NCBI RefSeq assembly: GCF_038019025.1
Contig: NZ_CP150496.1
Location: forward strand, 151,501-215,500
Reading direction: 5' to 3'
DNA from: Polaribacter marinaquae
GTDB lineage: Bacteria > Bacteroidota > Bacteroidia > Flavobacteriales > Flavobacteriaceae
Length of the DNA stretch: 64,000 nucleotides
A program made the position numbers and the translations under genes. Shown here piece by piece: positions 54,178 through 63,745 of the stretch. Below the pieces are notes generated by a model, which had not been told where the DNA came from, did no database searches, and was given only the letters and a program-made list of their open reading frames with translations. Position 1 is the stretch's first letter. Each line of letters opens with the position of its first letter.

Positions 54178-54777
54178 ATGATAATACTTATTGCGCCAGA
54201 AAATGATATTTCTAATGAAATAGAAATTTTAGATACTTTGTTTAAAGAAGGGTTAGAGTATTATCATTTAAGAAAACCCAATAAATCGAAAGAAGAATAT
54301 TTACAATACTTAAGCCAAATAGATACAGCTTTTCATTCTAAGATAGTTTTACATTATTATCATGAATTGATTCACGAATTTAATTTGAAAGGAATTCATT
54401 TTCAAGAGCAAAAGCGTAAAGATGTTTTAGAAATTGGAGCAGATTATTTATCTAATTTTAATTTGAAGGGTAAAACGATAAGCAGTTCTTTTCATGAACC
54501 AAAAGAATTAGAAAGTTGTAAAATAAAATTTGATTACAATTTATTAAGTCCGGTTTTTTCTTCAATTTCAAAACAGGGTTATCAAGGTAGAGGTTTTGAT
54601 GTAAATCATATTGATAAACCAATCATTGGTATGGGAGGCGTAAATAAAGAAACAATACCAAAAGTTTTAGACTTAGGATATAACGGTATCGGAGTTTTAG
54701 GTGGAGTTTGGAATGCGAAAAATCCTATTGAAAGTTTTAAAGGTATCAGAGATCAGTATAAAGTAGCTAAAGGTTAA
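54178..54777 (+). CDS. ThiE-like protein, probable TenI (thiazole tautomerase)
   Basis: A 199-residue TIM-barrel protein of the ThiE/TenI superfamily. It keeps the fold signatures (EYYHLRKPNKSKEEYL, GIHFQEQKR, NLLSPVFSSISKQGYQG, IIGMGGVNKETIPKVLDLGYNGIGVLG). The two metal-binding aspartates of thiamin-phosphate synthase are absent: the IND motif is LHY (about residues 58-60) and the later Asp is Lys79. It does have a His in SSSFH (His106) at the place where TenI has its catalytic His. Thus it more likely isomerises the thiazole carboxylate made by ThiG. The true ThiE is the gene at 55540. It lies 120 bases after thiC and 5 bases before thiD. Confidence 0.8.
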   Translation: MIILIAPENDISNEIEILDTLFKEGLEYYHLRKPNKSKEEYLQYLSQIDTAFHSKIVLHYYHELIHEFNLKGIHFQEQKRKDVLEIGADYLSNFNLKGKTISSSFHEPKELESCKIKFDYNLLSPVFSSISKQGYQGRGFDVNHIDKPIIGMGGVNKETIPKVLDLGYNGIGVLGGVWNAKNPIESFKGIRDQYKVAKG

Positions 54778-54782
54778 TTTTT

Positions 54783-55550
54783 ATGTTAGATGATAATAAT
54801 TTTATTTTAACTATTGCAGGCCTAGATCCATCTAGTGGTGCTGGTTTAACGGCAGATATAAAAACTTTTGAAGCACATGGTTTATATGGTTTGTCTGTTT
54901 GTACAGCTGTAACCGTTCAGAATGATATTGATTTTAAACATTGTCTTTGGATTGCAGAAGAGGTTATTATTAGTCAAATAGAAACTTTATTCGAAAGGTT
55001 TTCTATTGATGTAGTTAAAATAGGTGTTATTGAATCTTGGGAACGTTTATTTAACATTATAAATAAATTAAAAGCGTTAAAAGCATCAATAAAAATAATT
55101 TTAGATCCTGTTTTAAAAACTACTAGTGGTTTTAATTTTCATACAAATCAAAATCTAAAAATTTTAGAAAAAATACTCACATCTTGTTTTTTTGTTACTC
55201 CAAATTATGATGAGATTAAGGCTTTGTTTCCTAAAAAAGATATTGAAGTAACGATAGACTTTATGGCGAATAAAACAAACCTGTATTTAAAAGGTGGACA
55301 CAGAAAAGAGCAGAAAGGTTTAGATGAGGTTTTTTACAATAGTTTGGTTAAGCTAAATTTACCACCAATTGCTGAAAAAGTTTACGAGAAACATGGCAGC
55401 GGTTGTGTTTTATCATCTGCATTAGCTGCAAATATAGCTTTGGGTTTTGGTATAGATGATGCTTGTAGAAAAACAAAGTTATATACAGAACAATTTTTAA
55501 ATTCTAATACAAGTTTATTAGGAAATCACAAAAATAGAAATGATAAGTAA
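54783..55550 (+). CDS. thiD: Hydroxymethylpyrimidine (phosphate) kinase ThiD
   Basis: Ribokinase-fold kinase that phosphorylates HMP to HMP-PP, the pyrimidine substrate for ThiE. The 255-residue product has LTIAGLDPSSGAGLTADIKT, the HGLYGLSVCTAVTVQN block, VVKIGVI, VTPNYDEIKALF and YEKHGSGCVLSSALAANIA with the catalytic Asp position replaced by Cys-Val (HGSGCVLSSALA; usual HGTGCTLSAAIA), so otherwise ordinary. Its last 11 bases overlap the start of thiE. Confidence 0.93.
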   Translation: MLDDNNFILTIAGLDPSSGAGLTADIKTFEAHGLYGLSVCTAVTVQNDIDFKHCLWIAEEVIISQIETLFERFSIDVVKIGVIESWERLFNIINKLKALKASIKIILDPVLKTTSGFNFHTNQNLKILEKILTSCFFVTPNYDEIKALFPKKDIEVTIDFMANKTNLYLKGGHRKEQKGLDEVFYNSLVKLNLPPIAEKVYEKHGSGCVLSSALAANIALGFGIDDACRKTKLYTEQFLNSNTSLLGNHKNRNDK

Positions 55551-56187
55551 ATTACATTATATATCTCAAGGTAAATCACCAGAAGAGCATTTGCAAAATA
55601 TTAAAAATGCATGCAGCTCTGGTGCAGAGACAGTTCAACTACGTTTAAAAAATGTAGAGGAAGATATCGTTTTAGAAACAGCAAAAAAGGTTAAAGAAAT
55701 TACAGATAATTTTCAGACTAGATTAATTATAAACGACTATTACAAAGTTGCAATTGCTATAAAAGCAGATGGCGTTCATTTAGGTAAAACAGATGCTTGT
55801 CCTAATTTGGTTCGTAAAGAATTAGCGTCTTGGCAAATTATTGGTGGTACTGCAAACACTTTAAAAGATTGTGAAGCTTTAATAGAAAAAAAAGTAGATT
55901 ATATTGGTTTAGGTCCGTTTAGATTTACAAATACAAAAGAAAATTTAAGTCCGGTTTTAGGAGTAGCAGGTTACAAAGTTATTTTAGAAGAATTAAAAAC
56001 TACAGTGCCAATAATTGCAGTTGGTGGTATCACTTTAAACGATGCAGAGTCAATTATTGAAACAGGTGTTTACGGATTGGCTGTTTCATCAGAAATAACT
56101 AATAATTACAATGTAATTTCAAACTTTCATAAAATATTGCTTAAAGATAGAGCTCAAGAGCAAATATTTAAGTTTGATAAAAATTAA
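55540..56187 (+). CDS. thiE: Thiamin-phosphate synthase ThiE
   Basis: Joins HMP-PP to the thiazole phosphate to form thiamin phosphate. The 215-residue TIM-barrel product retains all catalytic motifs: [18 protein letters not shown] (Asp66), GVHLGKTD (Asp85), [14 protein letters not shown] and [14 protein letters not shown]. It is the canonical copy, in contrast to the TenI-like gene at 54178. It overlaps thiD by 11 bases and thiG starts 5 bases later. Confidence 0.95.
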   Translation: MISKLHYISQGKSPEEHLQNIKNACSSGAETVQLRLKNVEEDIVLETAKKVKEITDNFQTRLIINDYYKVAIAIKADGVHLGKTDACPNLVRKELASWQIIGGTANTLKDCEALIEKKVDYIGLGPFRFTNTKENLSPVLGVAGYKVILEELKTTVPIIAVGGITLNDAESIIETGVYGLAVSSEITNNYNVISNFHKILLKDRAQEQIFKFDKN

Positions 56188-56192
56188 ATAGC

Positions 56193-56960
56193 ATGGAAAA
56201 ATTAATAATTGCCGATAAAACATTCAATTCTCGTCTATTTACCGGAACAGGTAAATTTAGTTCGTCTAATTTAATGCAAGATGCACTATTAGAGAGTAAA
56301 AGCGAATTGGTTACAGTTGCATTAAAAAGGGTTGATGTGACGAATGAGGAGGATGATATTTTAACACACCTAAATCATGAAAGAATTAATTTATTACCAA
56401 ATACTTCTGGCGTAAGAAATGCTAAAGAAGCCGTTTTTGCTGCAGAATTATCTAGAGAAGCTTTACAGACAAATTGGGTAAAATTAGAAATTCATCCAGA
56501 TCCTAGATATTTGTTGCCAGACCCCATAGAAACTCTAAAAGCTGCAGAAGAATTGGTTAAAAAAGGTTTTGTAGTAATGCCATATATTCATGCAGATCCT
56601 GTTTTATGTAAACGATTAGAAGAGGTAGGTGTACAATGTGTAATGCCTCTTGGTGCTCCGATTGGAAGTAATAAAGGTTTAAAAACAGTAGATTTTTTAG
56701 AAATTATTATCGAGCAATCGAATGTGCCAGTTATTGTTGATGCAGGTATTGGTGCGCCTTCTCATGCAGCATTTGCAATGGAAATAGGTGCAGATGCAGT
56801 TCTTGTAAATACAGCAATTGCAGTTTCTAAAAACCCTGTGGCAATGGCTAACGCCTTTAGAATGGCAGTTGAAGCTGGTAGAATGGCTTTTGAAGCGAAG
56901 TTGGCTCCTGTAAATAAAAAAGCAGTTGCAAGTAGTCCGTTAACATCATTCTTAAATTAA
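56193..56960 (+). CDS. thiG: Thiazole synthase ThiG
   Basis: Builds the thiazole ring from deoxyxylulose phosphate, dehydroglycine and ThiS thiocarboxylate. The 255-residue barrel has [20 protein letters not shown] (catalytic Lys of the Schiff base), [43 protein letters not shown] and [18 protein letters not shown]. Complete. It sits between thiE and thiH. Confidence 0.97.
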   Translation: MEKLIIADKTFNSRLFTGTGKFSSSNLMQDALLESKSELVTVALKRVDVTNEEDDILTHLNHERINLLPNTSGVRNAKEAVFAAELSREALQTNWVKLEIHPDPRYLLPDPIETLKAAEELVKKGFVVMPYIHADPVLCKRLEEVGVQCVMPLGAPIGSNKGLKTVDFLEIIIEQSNVPVIVDAGIGAPSHAAFAMEIGADAVLVNTAIAVSKNPVAMANAFRMAVEAGRMAFEAKLAPVNKKAVASSPLTSFLN

Positions 56961-56963
56961 AAG

Positions 56964-58079
56964 ATGCGCAACTTTAAAACACTTTTTGATACTTATAACT
57001 GGAGTGAAACTTTAAATAGTATTTACAATAAAAGCAATAAAGATGTTGAGTTAGCGCTTTTAAAAGATAATTTAGATTTAGAAGATTTTAAGGCATTGTT
57101 GTCTCCGGCAGCAAAACCATATTTAGAGCAAATGGCTCAAAAAAGTCATGCACTTACTAAAAAGAGATTTGGGAATACAATACAAATGTATGCGCCCATG
57201 TATCTAAGTAACGAGTGTCAGAATATCTGTACGTATTGTGGTTTTAGTATGACTAATAAAATACCACGAAGAACGCTAACAGATGCAGAAATTTTAAAAG
57301 AAGTTGCCTTCCTAAAAAAGAAAGGATATGATCATATTTTGTTAGTTACTGGTGAAGCAAATAGAACCGTTGGTGTAGATTATGTAAAAAATGCGATTCA
57401 ATTAATACGTAGTAAATTTTCTAACATAACTATAGAAATTCAGCCTTTAAATACAGAAGATTACATTCTTTTAAAAGAAAATGGATTATATGCCGTACTT
57501 GTTTATCAAGAAACCTATCATAGAGAAGAATATAAAAAACATCACCCAAAAGGGAAGAAATCTAATTTTGATTATCGTCTAGATACACCAGATCGATTAG
57601 GTAAAGCAGGTGTGCATAAAATTGGTTTAGGCGCTTTATTTGGTTTAGAAGATTGGAGAGCAGATAGTTTTTTTACAGCTTTACACCTAAAATATTTACA
57701 AAAGACGTATTGGAAAACTAAATATTCGATTTCTTTTCCTCGATTAAGACCACATTCTGGTGGTTTAGAACCAAAAGTAGAAATGACGGATAAAGATTTA
57801 GTACAAACTATATGTGCATTTCGCTTGTTTGATGAAGATGTAGAATTGTCTATGTCTACCCGAGAAAGTGAAATTTTTAGAAATCATATTGTTAAATTAG
57901 GAATTACTTCTATTAGTGCAGAGTCTAAAACAAATCCTGGTGGATATTCTGTTGAACCACAATCTTTAGAACAATTCGAAATTTCTGATGAAAGAAGTAC
58001 AGAAGATGTTGTAAAAATGTTAAAAAATAATGGTTTAGAGGTTGTTTGGAAAGATTGGGAACATTTTGAAAAGGTATAA
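56964..58079 (+). CDS. thiH: 2-Iminoacetate synthase ThiH
   Basis: Radical-SAM tyrosine lyase that makes dehydroglycine from tyrosine for thiazole synthesis. The 371-residue product has the iron-sulfur motif CQNICTYC (CxxxCxxC; Cys85, Cys89, Cys92), GFSMTNK, the SAM glycine-rich LVTGEAN and LVYQETYHREEYKKHHPKG. The ThiH-type pathway, rather than oxidase ThiO, works without oxygen in the reaction. It follows thiG by 3 bases. Confidence 0.96.
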   Translation: MRNFKTLFDTYNWSETLNSIYNKSNKDVELALLKDNLDLEDFKALLSPAAKPYLEQMAQKSHALTKKRFGNTIQMYAPMYLSNECQNICTYCGFSMTNKIPRRTLTDAEILKEVAFLKKKGYDHILLVTGEANRTVGVDYVKNAIQLIRSKFSNITIEIQPLNTEDYILLKENGLYAVLVYQETYHREEYKKHHPKGKKSNFDYRLDTPDRLGKAGVHKIGLGALFGLEDWRADSFFTALHLKYLQKTYWKTKYSISFPRLRPHSGGLEPKVEMTDKDLVQTICAFRLFDEDVELSMSTRESEIFRNHIVKLGITSISAESKTNPGGYSVEPQSLEQFEISDERSTEDVVKMLKNNGLEVVWKDWEHFEKV

Positions 58080-58084
58080 TTTAT

Positions 58085-59146
58085 ATGAATTTATCTACCG
58101 AAGAATATAAACAATACAATCGTCATCTTATTTTAGATAAAATAGGAGAACAAGGACAATTAAAATTAAAAAAGGCAAAGGTTTTAGTAATTGGAGCTGG
58201 CGGATTAGGTTGCCCAGTTTTACAATATTTAAGCGCTGCAGGTGTTGGTAATATTGGTATTATTGATGATGATGTTGTAGATCAAAGTAATTTACAACGT
58301 CAAATTTTATATACTATTGATGATATTGGCTTGTCGAAAGCTAAAGTTGCCGCAAAAAGATTATCATCATTAAATCCGTTTATTAAGTTTGATGTATATC
58401 AAGAGAAATTAACAAGAGAAAATGCTATTCGATTATTTAAAAAATATGATATTGTTGTTGACGGATCCGATAATTTTTCAACAAGATATTTAGCAAATGA
58501 CGCAGCAGTTATCGCAAACAAACCATTAGTTTACGGAGCAATTTTTAAATTTGAAGGGCAAGTAAGTGTTTTTAATTACAATAAAAGTGCAACGTACAGA
58601 TGTTTGTATCCAACGCCACCACAGCCAGATGAATCACCAAATTGTTCAGAAATTGGTGTATTAGGTGTTTTGCCGGGTATTATAGGTAGTTTTCAAGCAA
58701 ATGAAACGATAAAAATTATTTGTGAGATAGGAATTGTGTTGTCAAATAAATTGTTATTATATAATACATTAACAATGCAGCAAGTAACTTTAAATTATCA
58801 GAAAAACACTAAAATTGATATTCAGAAATTAGAAGAGAATTACGATGTTTTCTGCGGAATAGAGTTAGACATTGAAGAAATTACTCTTACTTCTTTAAAA
58901 AGCAATATTTCTGATTACAATTTGTTAGATGTTCGAGAAGATGACGAGAGAATAAATTACCATATTGGAGGTCAGCATATTCCGTTAAGTGACCTGAAAT
59001 CAAGACTAGAAGAGGTAAATGTTGTTAAAAGTTTAGTTGTTTATTGTAAATCAGGAATAAGGAGTAGAAAGGCTATCAGAATTTTAAAAGAGTATTTTCC
59101 TTCTTTAAAATTAATAAATTTAAAAGGAGGTTGTTTCGTAAAATAA
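58085..59146 (+). CDS. thiF: ThiF-type adenylyltransferase with rhodanese domain
   Basis: E1-like enzyme (353 residues) that adenylates the C-terminus of ThiS. The N-terminal part has the nucleotide-binding VLVIGAGGLGCPVLQYLS, DDDVVDQSNLQRQILY, DGSDNFSTRYLAND, and the cysteine block PNCSEIGVLGVLPGIIGS. The second half (about 265-353) is a rhodanese domain with VYCKSGIRS carrying the active Cys, so adenylation and sulfur transfer are fused. The paired CxxC zinc cysteines of MoeB are not visible. The same enzyme might also serve the molybdopterin carrier. It ends the thi operon. Confidence 0.92.
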   Translation: MNLSTEEYKQYNRHLILDKIGEQGQLKLKKAKVLVIGAGGLGCPVLQYLSAAGVGNIGIIDDDVVDQSNLQRQILYTIDDIGLSKAKVAAKRLSSLNPFIKFDVYQEKLTRENAIRLFKKYDIVVDGSDNFSTRYLANDAAVIANKPLVYGAIFKFEGQVSVFNYNKSATYRCLYPTPPQPDESPNCSEIGVLGVLPGIIGSFQANETIKIICEIGIVLSNKLLLYNTLTMQQVTLNYQKNTKIDIQKLEENYDVFCGIELDIEEITLTSLKSNISDYNLLDVREDDERINYHIGGQHIPLSDLKSRLEEVNVVKSLVVYCKSGIRSRKAIRILKEYFPSLKLINLKGGCFVK

Positions 59147-59233
59147 AACACTATAATCTTCTCTTAGATATATTAATAGTTATTAGATAGTTAAACTTTT
59201 TTGGTTTGAAACCAATCTTTAAACTAAAAACAC

Positions 59234-59241
59234 TACTTTTG
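59234..59241 (+). promoter_or_regulatory. Promoter -7 box of typA
   Basis: TACTTTTG, exact consensus, 22 bases before the typA ATG at 59264; the -33 region is not clear. Confidence 0.5.
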
Positions 59242-59263
59242 CACGAAATTTAAGAACGCAAGA

Positions 59264-61036
59264 ATGCAACCAATTAGAAACATCGCTATTATAGCCCACG
59301 TAGATCACGGTAAAACAACGTTAGTTGATAAAATTATAGATCAAGCAAAAATCTTAGACGAACGTAAAGAACGTACAGATTTATTGCTAGACAACAACGA
59401 TTTAGAACGTGAAAGAGGAATTACGATTCTTTCTAAAAACGTATCTGTAAATTATAAGAACACAAAAATTAACGTAATTGATACTCCTGGTCACGCCGAT
59501 TTTGGTGGAGAGGTAGAGCGTGTATTAAAAATGGCTGATGGTGTTTTATTATTAGTGGATGCATTTGAAGGGCCAATGCCACAAACTCGTTTTGTATTAG
59601 GTAAAGCCTTAGAATTAGGATTAACACCAATTGTAGTTGTAAATAAAGTAGATAAAGAAAACTGTACTCCAGATTTAGTTCATGAGAAAGTTTTTGATTT
59701 GATGTTTGCTTTAGAAGCAACAGAAGAGCAATTAGACTTTACTACAATTTACGGTTCTGCAAAGAACAATTGGATGTCTACAGACTGGAAAAATGAAACT
59801 GACAATATCGTACCTTTATTAGATGCTGTATTAGAATCTATTCCAGAAACTAAATACAACGAAGGTACTGCACAAATGCAAATTACTTCTTTAGACTTTT
59901 CTGCTTTTACAGGTAGAATTGCAATCGGACGTGTATTTAGAGGGGATTTAGAAGCTGGTAAAGATTACATGTTATGTAAAGCTGATGGTTCTACTAAAAA
60001 AGTTAGAATTAAAGAATTACATGTTTTTGAAGGAATGGGTAAAGTACAAGTAGATAAAGTACCTTGTGGTGATATTTGTGCTATTACTGGTGTAGAAGAT
60101 TTTGAAATTGGTGATACAATTGCAGATTTAGAAAACCCAGAGGCATTACCAAGAACAGAAATTGATAAACCAACAATGAGTATGTTGTTTACTATTAACA
60201 ACTCTCCGTTTTTTGGTAAAGAAGGTAAATTTGTAACATCTCGTCATTTACGTGACAGATTGTTTAAAGAAATGGAAAAAAACCTTGCATTAAGAGTAGA
60301 TACTACAGATTCTGAAGATAAATTTAACGTTTTCGGACGTGGAGTTTTACACTTATCTGTATTAATTGAAACAATGCGTAGAGAAGGATACGAGTTGCAA
60401 GTAGGTAGACCACAAGTTATTTTAAAAGAAATTGACGGAGTGAAATGTGAGCCTTACGAGACTTTATCTATCGATGTTCCAGAAGATGTTGCTTCTAAAG
60501 CAATTAATTTAGTATCTCTTAGAAAAGGAGATTTATTAATCATGGAGCCTAAAGGAGATTTACAGCATTTAGAATTTACAATTCCTTCAAGAGGATTAAT
60601 TGGTTTACGTAATAAAATTTTAACTGCAACAGCAGGTCAAGCTATTATTAACCACCGTTTTTCTGAATATGGACCTTATAAAGGTGATTTCTCTGAGGAT
60701 ATTAAAGGTGCAATTGTATCATCTGCAGCAGGTAAAGCAACAGCTTATGCTATTGATAGATTACAAGATAGAGGTCGTTTCTTTATTGATCCTAATCAAG
60801 ATATTTATATTGGGCAGGTTGTAGGAGAAAACTCGAAAGCCGATGATATGGGTGTAAACTTAATTAAAGGTAAAAAATTAACCAACGTTCGTTCTTCTGG
60901 TACAGATGATAGTGTTAAAATTGCACCGAAAATTGATTTTTCTTTGGAAGAATGTATGGAGTATATTAAAGCTGATGAGTATTTAGAAGTTACTCCAGAA
61001 AGCTTACGTATGCGTAAAATTAATTTTAGACCATAA
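59264..61036 (+). CDS. typA: Ribosome-associated GTPase TypA/BipA
   Basis: Translational GTPase linked to ribosome assembly and stress growth. The 590-residue product has G1 AHVDHGKTT, the effector block [10 protein letters not shown]3 [13 protein letters not shown]4 NKVDKEN, then beta-barrel domain 2, the EF-G-like domains and the TypA C-terminal domain ([30 protein letters not shown]). Complete and alone on its transcript between its promoter and terminator. Confidence 0.97.
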   Translation: MQPIRNIAIIAHVDHGKTTLVDKIIDQAKILDERKERTDLLLDNNDLERERGITILSKNVSVNYKNTKINVIDTPGHADFGGEVERVLKMADGVLLLVDAFEGPMPQTRFVLGKALELGLTPIVVVNKVDKENCTPDLVHEKVFDLMFALEATEEQLDFTTIYGSAKNNWMSTDWKNETDNIVPLLDAVLESIPETKYNEGTAQMQITSLDFSAFTGRIAIGRVFRGDLEAGKDYMLCKADGSTKKVRIKELHVFEGMGKVQVDKVPCGDICAITGVEDFEIGDTIADLENPEALPRTEIDKPTMSMLFTINNSPFFGKEGKFVTSRHLRDRLFKEMEKNLALRVDTTDSEDKFNVFGRGVLHLSVLIETMRREGYELQVGRPQVILKEIDGVKCEPYETLSIDVPEDVASKAINLVSLRKGDLLIMEPKGDLQHLEFTIPSRGLIGLRNKILTATAGQAIINHRFSEYGPYKGDFSEDIKGAIVSSAAGKATAYAIDRLQDRGRFFIDPNQDIYIGQVVGENSKADDMGVNLIKGKKLTNVRSSGTDDSVKIAPKIDFSLEECMEYIKADEYLEVTPESLRMRKINFRP

Positions 61037-61087
61037 CAATATTTAAAATACCTTTTTGATTATAATAATCTAAGATTATTAATATCT

Positions 61088-61117
61088 TAAAAACGCCACT
61101 TTTTAGTGGCGTTTTTT
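61088..61117 (+). terminator. Terminator after typA
   Basis: AAAACGCCACT, loop TTTT, AGTGGCGTTTTTT. Its T-run runs straight into the -7 box of the next gene. Confidence 0.88.
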
Positions 61118-61124
61118 ATATTTG
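61117..61124 (+). promoter_or_regulatory. Promoter -7 box of the 125-residue unknown gene
   Basis: TATATTTG, exact consensus, sharing one base with the typA terminator T-run. The ATG follows after only 4 bases, so the transcript would be leaderless. Confidence 0.5.
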
Positions 61125-61128
61125 TACT

Positions 61129-61506
61129 ATGAGTGAATTTATCCATTTTTTTGAAGTTTTAAAGGAAAGTATAACAAACGATGAGTTTGTAAAATTAACA
61201 GTTAGTAAACCGATTAGAAAAAGTGAAGGTTTATTAAATGTATATGCACGTTTGTTTAAAATTGATAATAAAGATGTTTTCGAATTAAAGTATCGTTATG
61301 CGGATGATAATCAATTTAAGCAATTTACTTTAGAAGAATTAAAATCAGAATTAGAAAGTTTACTAGTAAATAAATTTAGAACAGCTTGCTTATTTACTTT
61401 AAATGAAGATTTAATTGTACTTGTATCTAAAAAGAAACTTGTTTCTTACAGAGATAATGCGCCAAGTTTTAAAAATAAATTACCAGAAATACCTTTACAA
61501 TCTTAA
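61129..61506 (+). CDS. Unknown 125-residue protein, possible stand-alone N-terminal domain
   Basis: Begins MSEFIHFFEVLKESITNDEFVKLTVSKP. It has a pattern of alternating strands and helices (VYARLFKIDNKDVFELKYRY, FRTACLFTLNEDLIVLVSKK) and ends at a clear stop. My impression is that similar sequence forms the N-terminal region of longer Bacteroidota proteins annotated as SAM-dependent methyltransferases, which would make this a stand-alone or truncated version, but I cannot verify it and assign no function. Leaderless mRNA is likely. The convergent MFS gene ends 8 bases downstream. Confidence 0.65.
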   Translation: MSEFIHFFEVLKESITNDEFVKLTVSKPIRKSEGLLNVYARLFKIDNKDVFELKYRYADDNQFKQFTLEELKSELESLLVNKFRTACLFTLNEDLIVLVSKKKLVSYRDNAPSFKNKLPEIPLQS

Positions 61507-61514
61507 AAATAATA

Positions 61515-62693
61515 TTAGTTTTTAGAAAGTTTACTACTAGTTTTTAAAGCGATTAAACCTAGAATAGGACCAATAGCTAATATTAAGTATATAAATGTTG
61601 TGTTGGTTGTATGATATATATAACTAATTATTTGAATGCTTAAAATTGTAATGGCATAACCTATACAGTTTACTATTGTAAGAGCTGTTCCTTTATCTTT
61701 TTGAGGTGCACTTTGGGCAATGAGTGTAGAAAATAGTGGCGAATCTGCTATAACAACCATTCCCCAAAATAATAGAAAACTTATAAAAATTATTGCATTA
61801 TCAACCATAAAAATAAAAGGAGAAATCAAACAACAAAAACAAGATAAAAGTAAAGACCAATAAGCTGTTTTTTTTGTACCAATAGCCGCCGCAACATTGC
61901 TACCAACAATACATCCAATACTTCCTATAGAAATAATAAAAAAAGATAATAATGGAATTTTAAAGTTAACTTCATGTAAGTTAGAGTATGTAATTAAAAG
62001 TATCGGTACAAACGCCCAAAACGTATAAAGTTCCCACATATGACCAAAATATCCAAAAGCAGCTTTTCTAAATTGGTCGTTTTTAAAAACTTTATAACAA
62101 ATAGAAATGTCTAAAGCGGTTCCTTTTTTTCGATAAGGCCCATTAGGAACTAAAATAAATAATAGTAATCCACCAAAAATGGCTAATATCGAAATGAATA
62201 AAACAATATTTTGCCAAGAATAGTCTTGTAAACTATCTTTAAGTAAATGTGGTAAAGCAGTTCCTAACACTAAGGCACCTACTAAATAACCTAAAGATTT
62301 TCCCAATCCTTTTTCAAAATAATCCGTAGCAATTTTCATCCCAACAGGATAAATTCCTGCTAAGAAAAATCCTGTTAAGAATCTTAATATAAGTAAGCTA
62401 AATAAAGTGTTTTCATTAAAAGTTAAACAACCATTAAAAACTGCGCCTAAAGCGGCACAAAAGAAAAATACTTTAGAAGGCGAGAATCTATCTGCTATAG
62501 AAAGGAGTGCAAATAACAATGTTCCTAAAATAAAACCAAATTGAACTGCAGAAGTTAAATTTTCTAAGGCATTAGTTTTTAAATTGAAGTTATCAATTAA
62601 ATCTGTTAATACAGCATTGCTTGCAAACCATAAAGACGTACAACAGAATTGAGAAATAACAATTATAAGTAGAACAAATTTGTGATGTTTCAT
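61515..62693 (-). CDS. MFS transporter
   Basis: A 392-residue major-facilitator protein with 12 predicted helices in two halves of six. The family loop 2-3 motif appears as SIADRFSPSKVFF; loop regions are basic. The first half has GFFLAGIYPVGMKIATDYFEKGLGKSLGYLVG, the type seen in sugar-phosphate or small-molecule permeases. Substrate unknown. Its start lies 84 bases from the divergent HMG-CoA-lyase-like gene; a full promoter (-33 TTG and -7) is seen. Confidence 0.9.
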   Translation of the reverse strand: MKHHKFVLLIIVISQFCCTSLWFASNAVLTDLIDNFNLKTNALENLTSAVQFGFILGTLLFALLSIADRFSPSKVFFFCAALGAVFNGCLTFNENTLFSLLILRFLTGFFLAGIYPVGMKIATDYFEKGLGKSLGYLVGALVLGTALPHLLKDSLQDYSWQNIVLFISILAIFGGLLLFILVPNGPYRKKGTALDISICYKVFKNDQFRKAAFGYFGHMWELYTFWAFVPILLITYSNLHEVNFKIPLLSFFIISIGSIGCIVGSNVAAAIGTKKTAYWSLLLSCFCCLISPFIFMVDNAIIFISFLLFWGMVVIADSPLFSTLIAQSAPQKDKGTALTIVNCIGYAITILSIQIISYIYHTTNTTFIYLILAIGPILGLIALKTSSKLSKN

Positions 62694-62701
62694 TTAGAAA
62701 G

Positions 62702-62709
62702 CAAATTTA
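62702..62709 (-). promoter_or_regulatory. Promoter of the MFS gene
   Basis: Minus strand TAAATTTG with TTG (complement of 62729-62731) 19 bases upstream. Both consensus elements present; ATG is 8 bases downstream. Confidence 0.65.
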
Positions 62710-62764
62710 TTGAAAAGAATGTAATATTCAATTTAAAATTAACATTGAAATCAGTTTGTTTTTT

Positions 62765-62772
62765 TATCTTTG
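62765..62772 (+). promoter_or_regulatory. Promoter of the HMG-CoA-lyase-like gene
   Basis: TATCTTTG with TTG at 62745-62747, 17 bases apart. It lies inside the upstream extension of the frame, and the ATG at 62778 follows after 5 bases, which fixes that ATG as start. Confidence 0.68.
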
Positions 62773-62777
62773 ATTTG

Positions 62778-63635
62778 ATGAAAAAAGTCAAAATTATAGA
62801 ATGTCCTAGAGATGCAATGCAAGGTATAAAATCTCATTTTATTGCAACCGAGCAAAAAGCATTATATATAAATTCTCTTTTAAAAGTTGGTTTTGATACT
62901 ATTGATTTTGGTAGTTTTGTATCTCCAAAAGCTATTCCGCAAATGCGAGATACGGCAGCTGTTTTATCAAAATTAGACTTATCGAAAACAGATAGTAAAT
63001 TATTAGCGATTATCGCAAATATTAGAGGTGCAAATGATGCTTCTGTTTTTGAAGAAATAGATTATTTAGGATATCCATTTTCTATTTCAGAAAACTTTCA
63101 AATGCGTAATACGCATAAAACAATAGCAGAATCTTTAGAAACCTTAGATGCTATTTTAAACATTGCAGATAAGTCTAATAAAGAAGTTGTGGCTTATTTA
63201 TCAATGGGATTTGGTAATCCGTACGGAGATCCTTGGAATGTTGAAATAGTAGGTGAGTGGACAGAAAAATTGTCTAAAATGGGCGTTAAAATTTTATCGC
63301 TTTCAGATACTATTGGTAGTTCTACACCAGATGTTATAGAATATCTATTTTCAAATTTAATTCCAGAATACTCAAATATAGAATTTGGGGCACATTTACA
63401 TACAACACCAGATAAATGGCACGAAAAAGTAAACGCAGCATTTAAAGCTGGTTGTAATAGGTTTGATGGCGCTATTAAAGGTTACGGAGGTTGCCCAATG
63501 GCAAAAGACGACTTAACAGGTAACATGCCAACCGAAAAATTATTATCGTATTTTACTACAGAAAAAGCTTTTACAAATATAAAGCCGATGAGTTTTGAAA
63601 GTGCTTACAATAAGGCCTTAGAAACTTTTCTATAA
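62778..63635 (+). CDS. Hydroxymethylglutaryl-CoA lyase-like enzyme
   Basis: A 285-residue TIM-barrel lyase of the HMGL family: cleaves HMG-CoA to acetoacetate and acetyl-CoA in leucine breakdown. It shows KIIECPRDAMQGI with the catalytic Arg-Asp, VGFDTIDFGSFVSPKAIPQM, YLSMGFGNPYGDPW, LSLSDTIGSSTPD, the histidine pair FGAHLHT and the glycine loop GYGGCPMAKDDLTGNM with the conserved cysteine. The frame reads 32 codons further up (Met at 62682), but that part is not similar to the family and contains the promoter. Divergent from the MFS gene. Confidence 0.93.
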   Translation: MKKVKIIECPRDAMQGIKSHFIATEQKALYINSLLKVGFDTIDFGSFVSPKAIPQMRDTAAVLSKLDLSKTDSKLLAIIANIRGANDASVFEEIDYLGYPFSISENFQMRNTHKTIAESLETLDAILNIADKSNKEVVAYLSMGFGNPYGDPWNVEIVGEWTEKLSKMGVKILSLSDTIGSSTPDVIEYLFSNLIPEYSNIEFGAHLHTTPDKWHEKVNAAFKAGCNRFDGAIKGYGGCPMAKDDLTGNMPTEKLLSYFTTEKAFTNIKPMSFESAYNKALETFL

Positions 63636-63745
63636 ATTTAAAACTTCTTAAAGTTTCTCAATTACTGTTAATTTTCTTAAAGTTACGTTAATTTTTTATT
63701 TGAGTTACTATTTAATCTTAATAAGTCAATCTTTCAATAATGTTT

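Noticed and set aside
59188..59226. Several TTAAAC and GTTTGAAAC motifs upstream of typA as a further copy of the crtI operator
   Set aside because: The left arm TGTTTAA is missing and the 16-base spacing is not met.
62682..62777. N-terminal extension of the HMG-CoA-lyase-like gene
   Set aside because: It contains a full -33/-7 promoter, is not similar to the family and overlaps the start of the divergent MFS gene.
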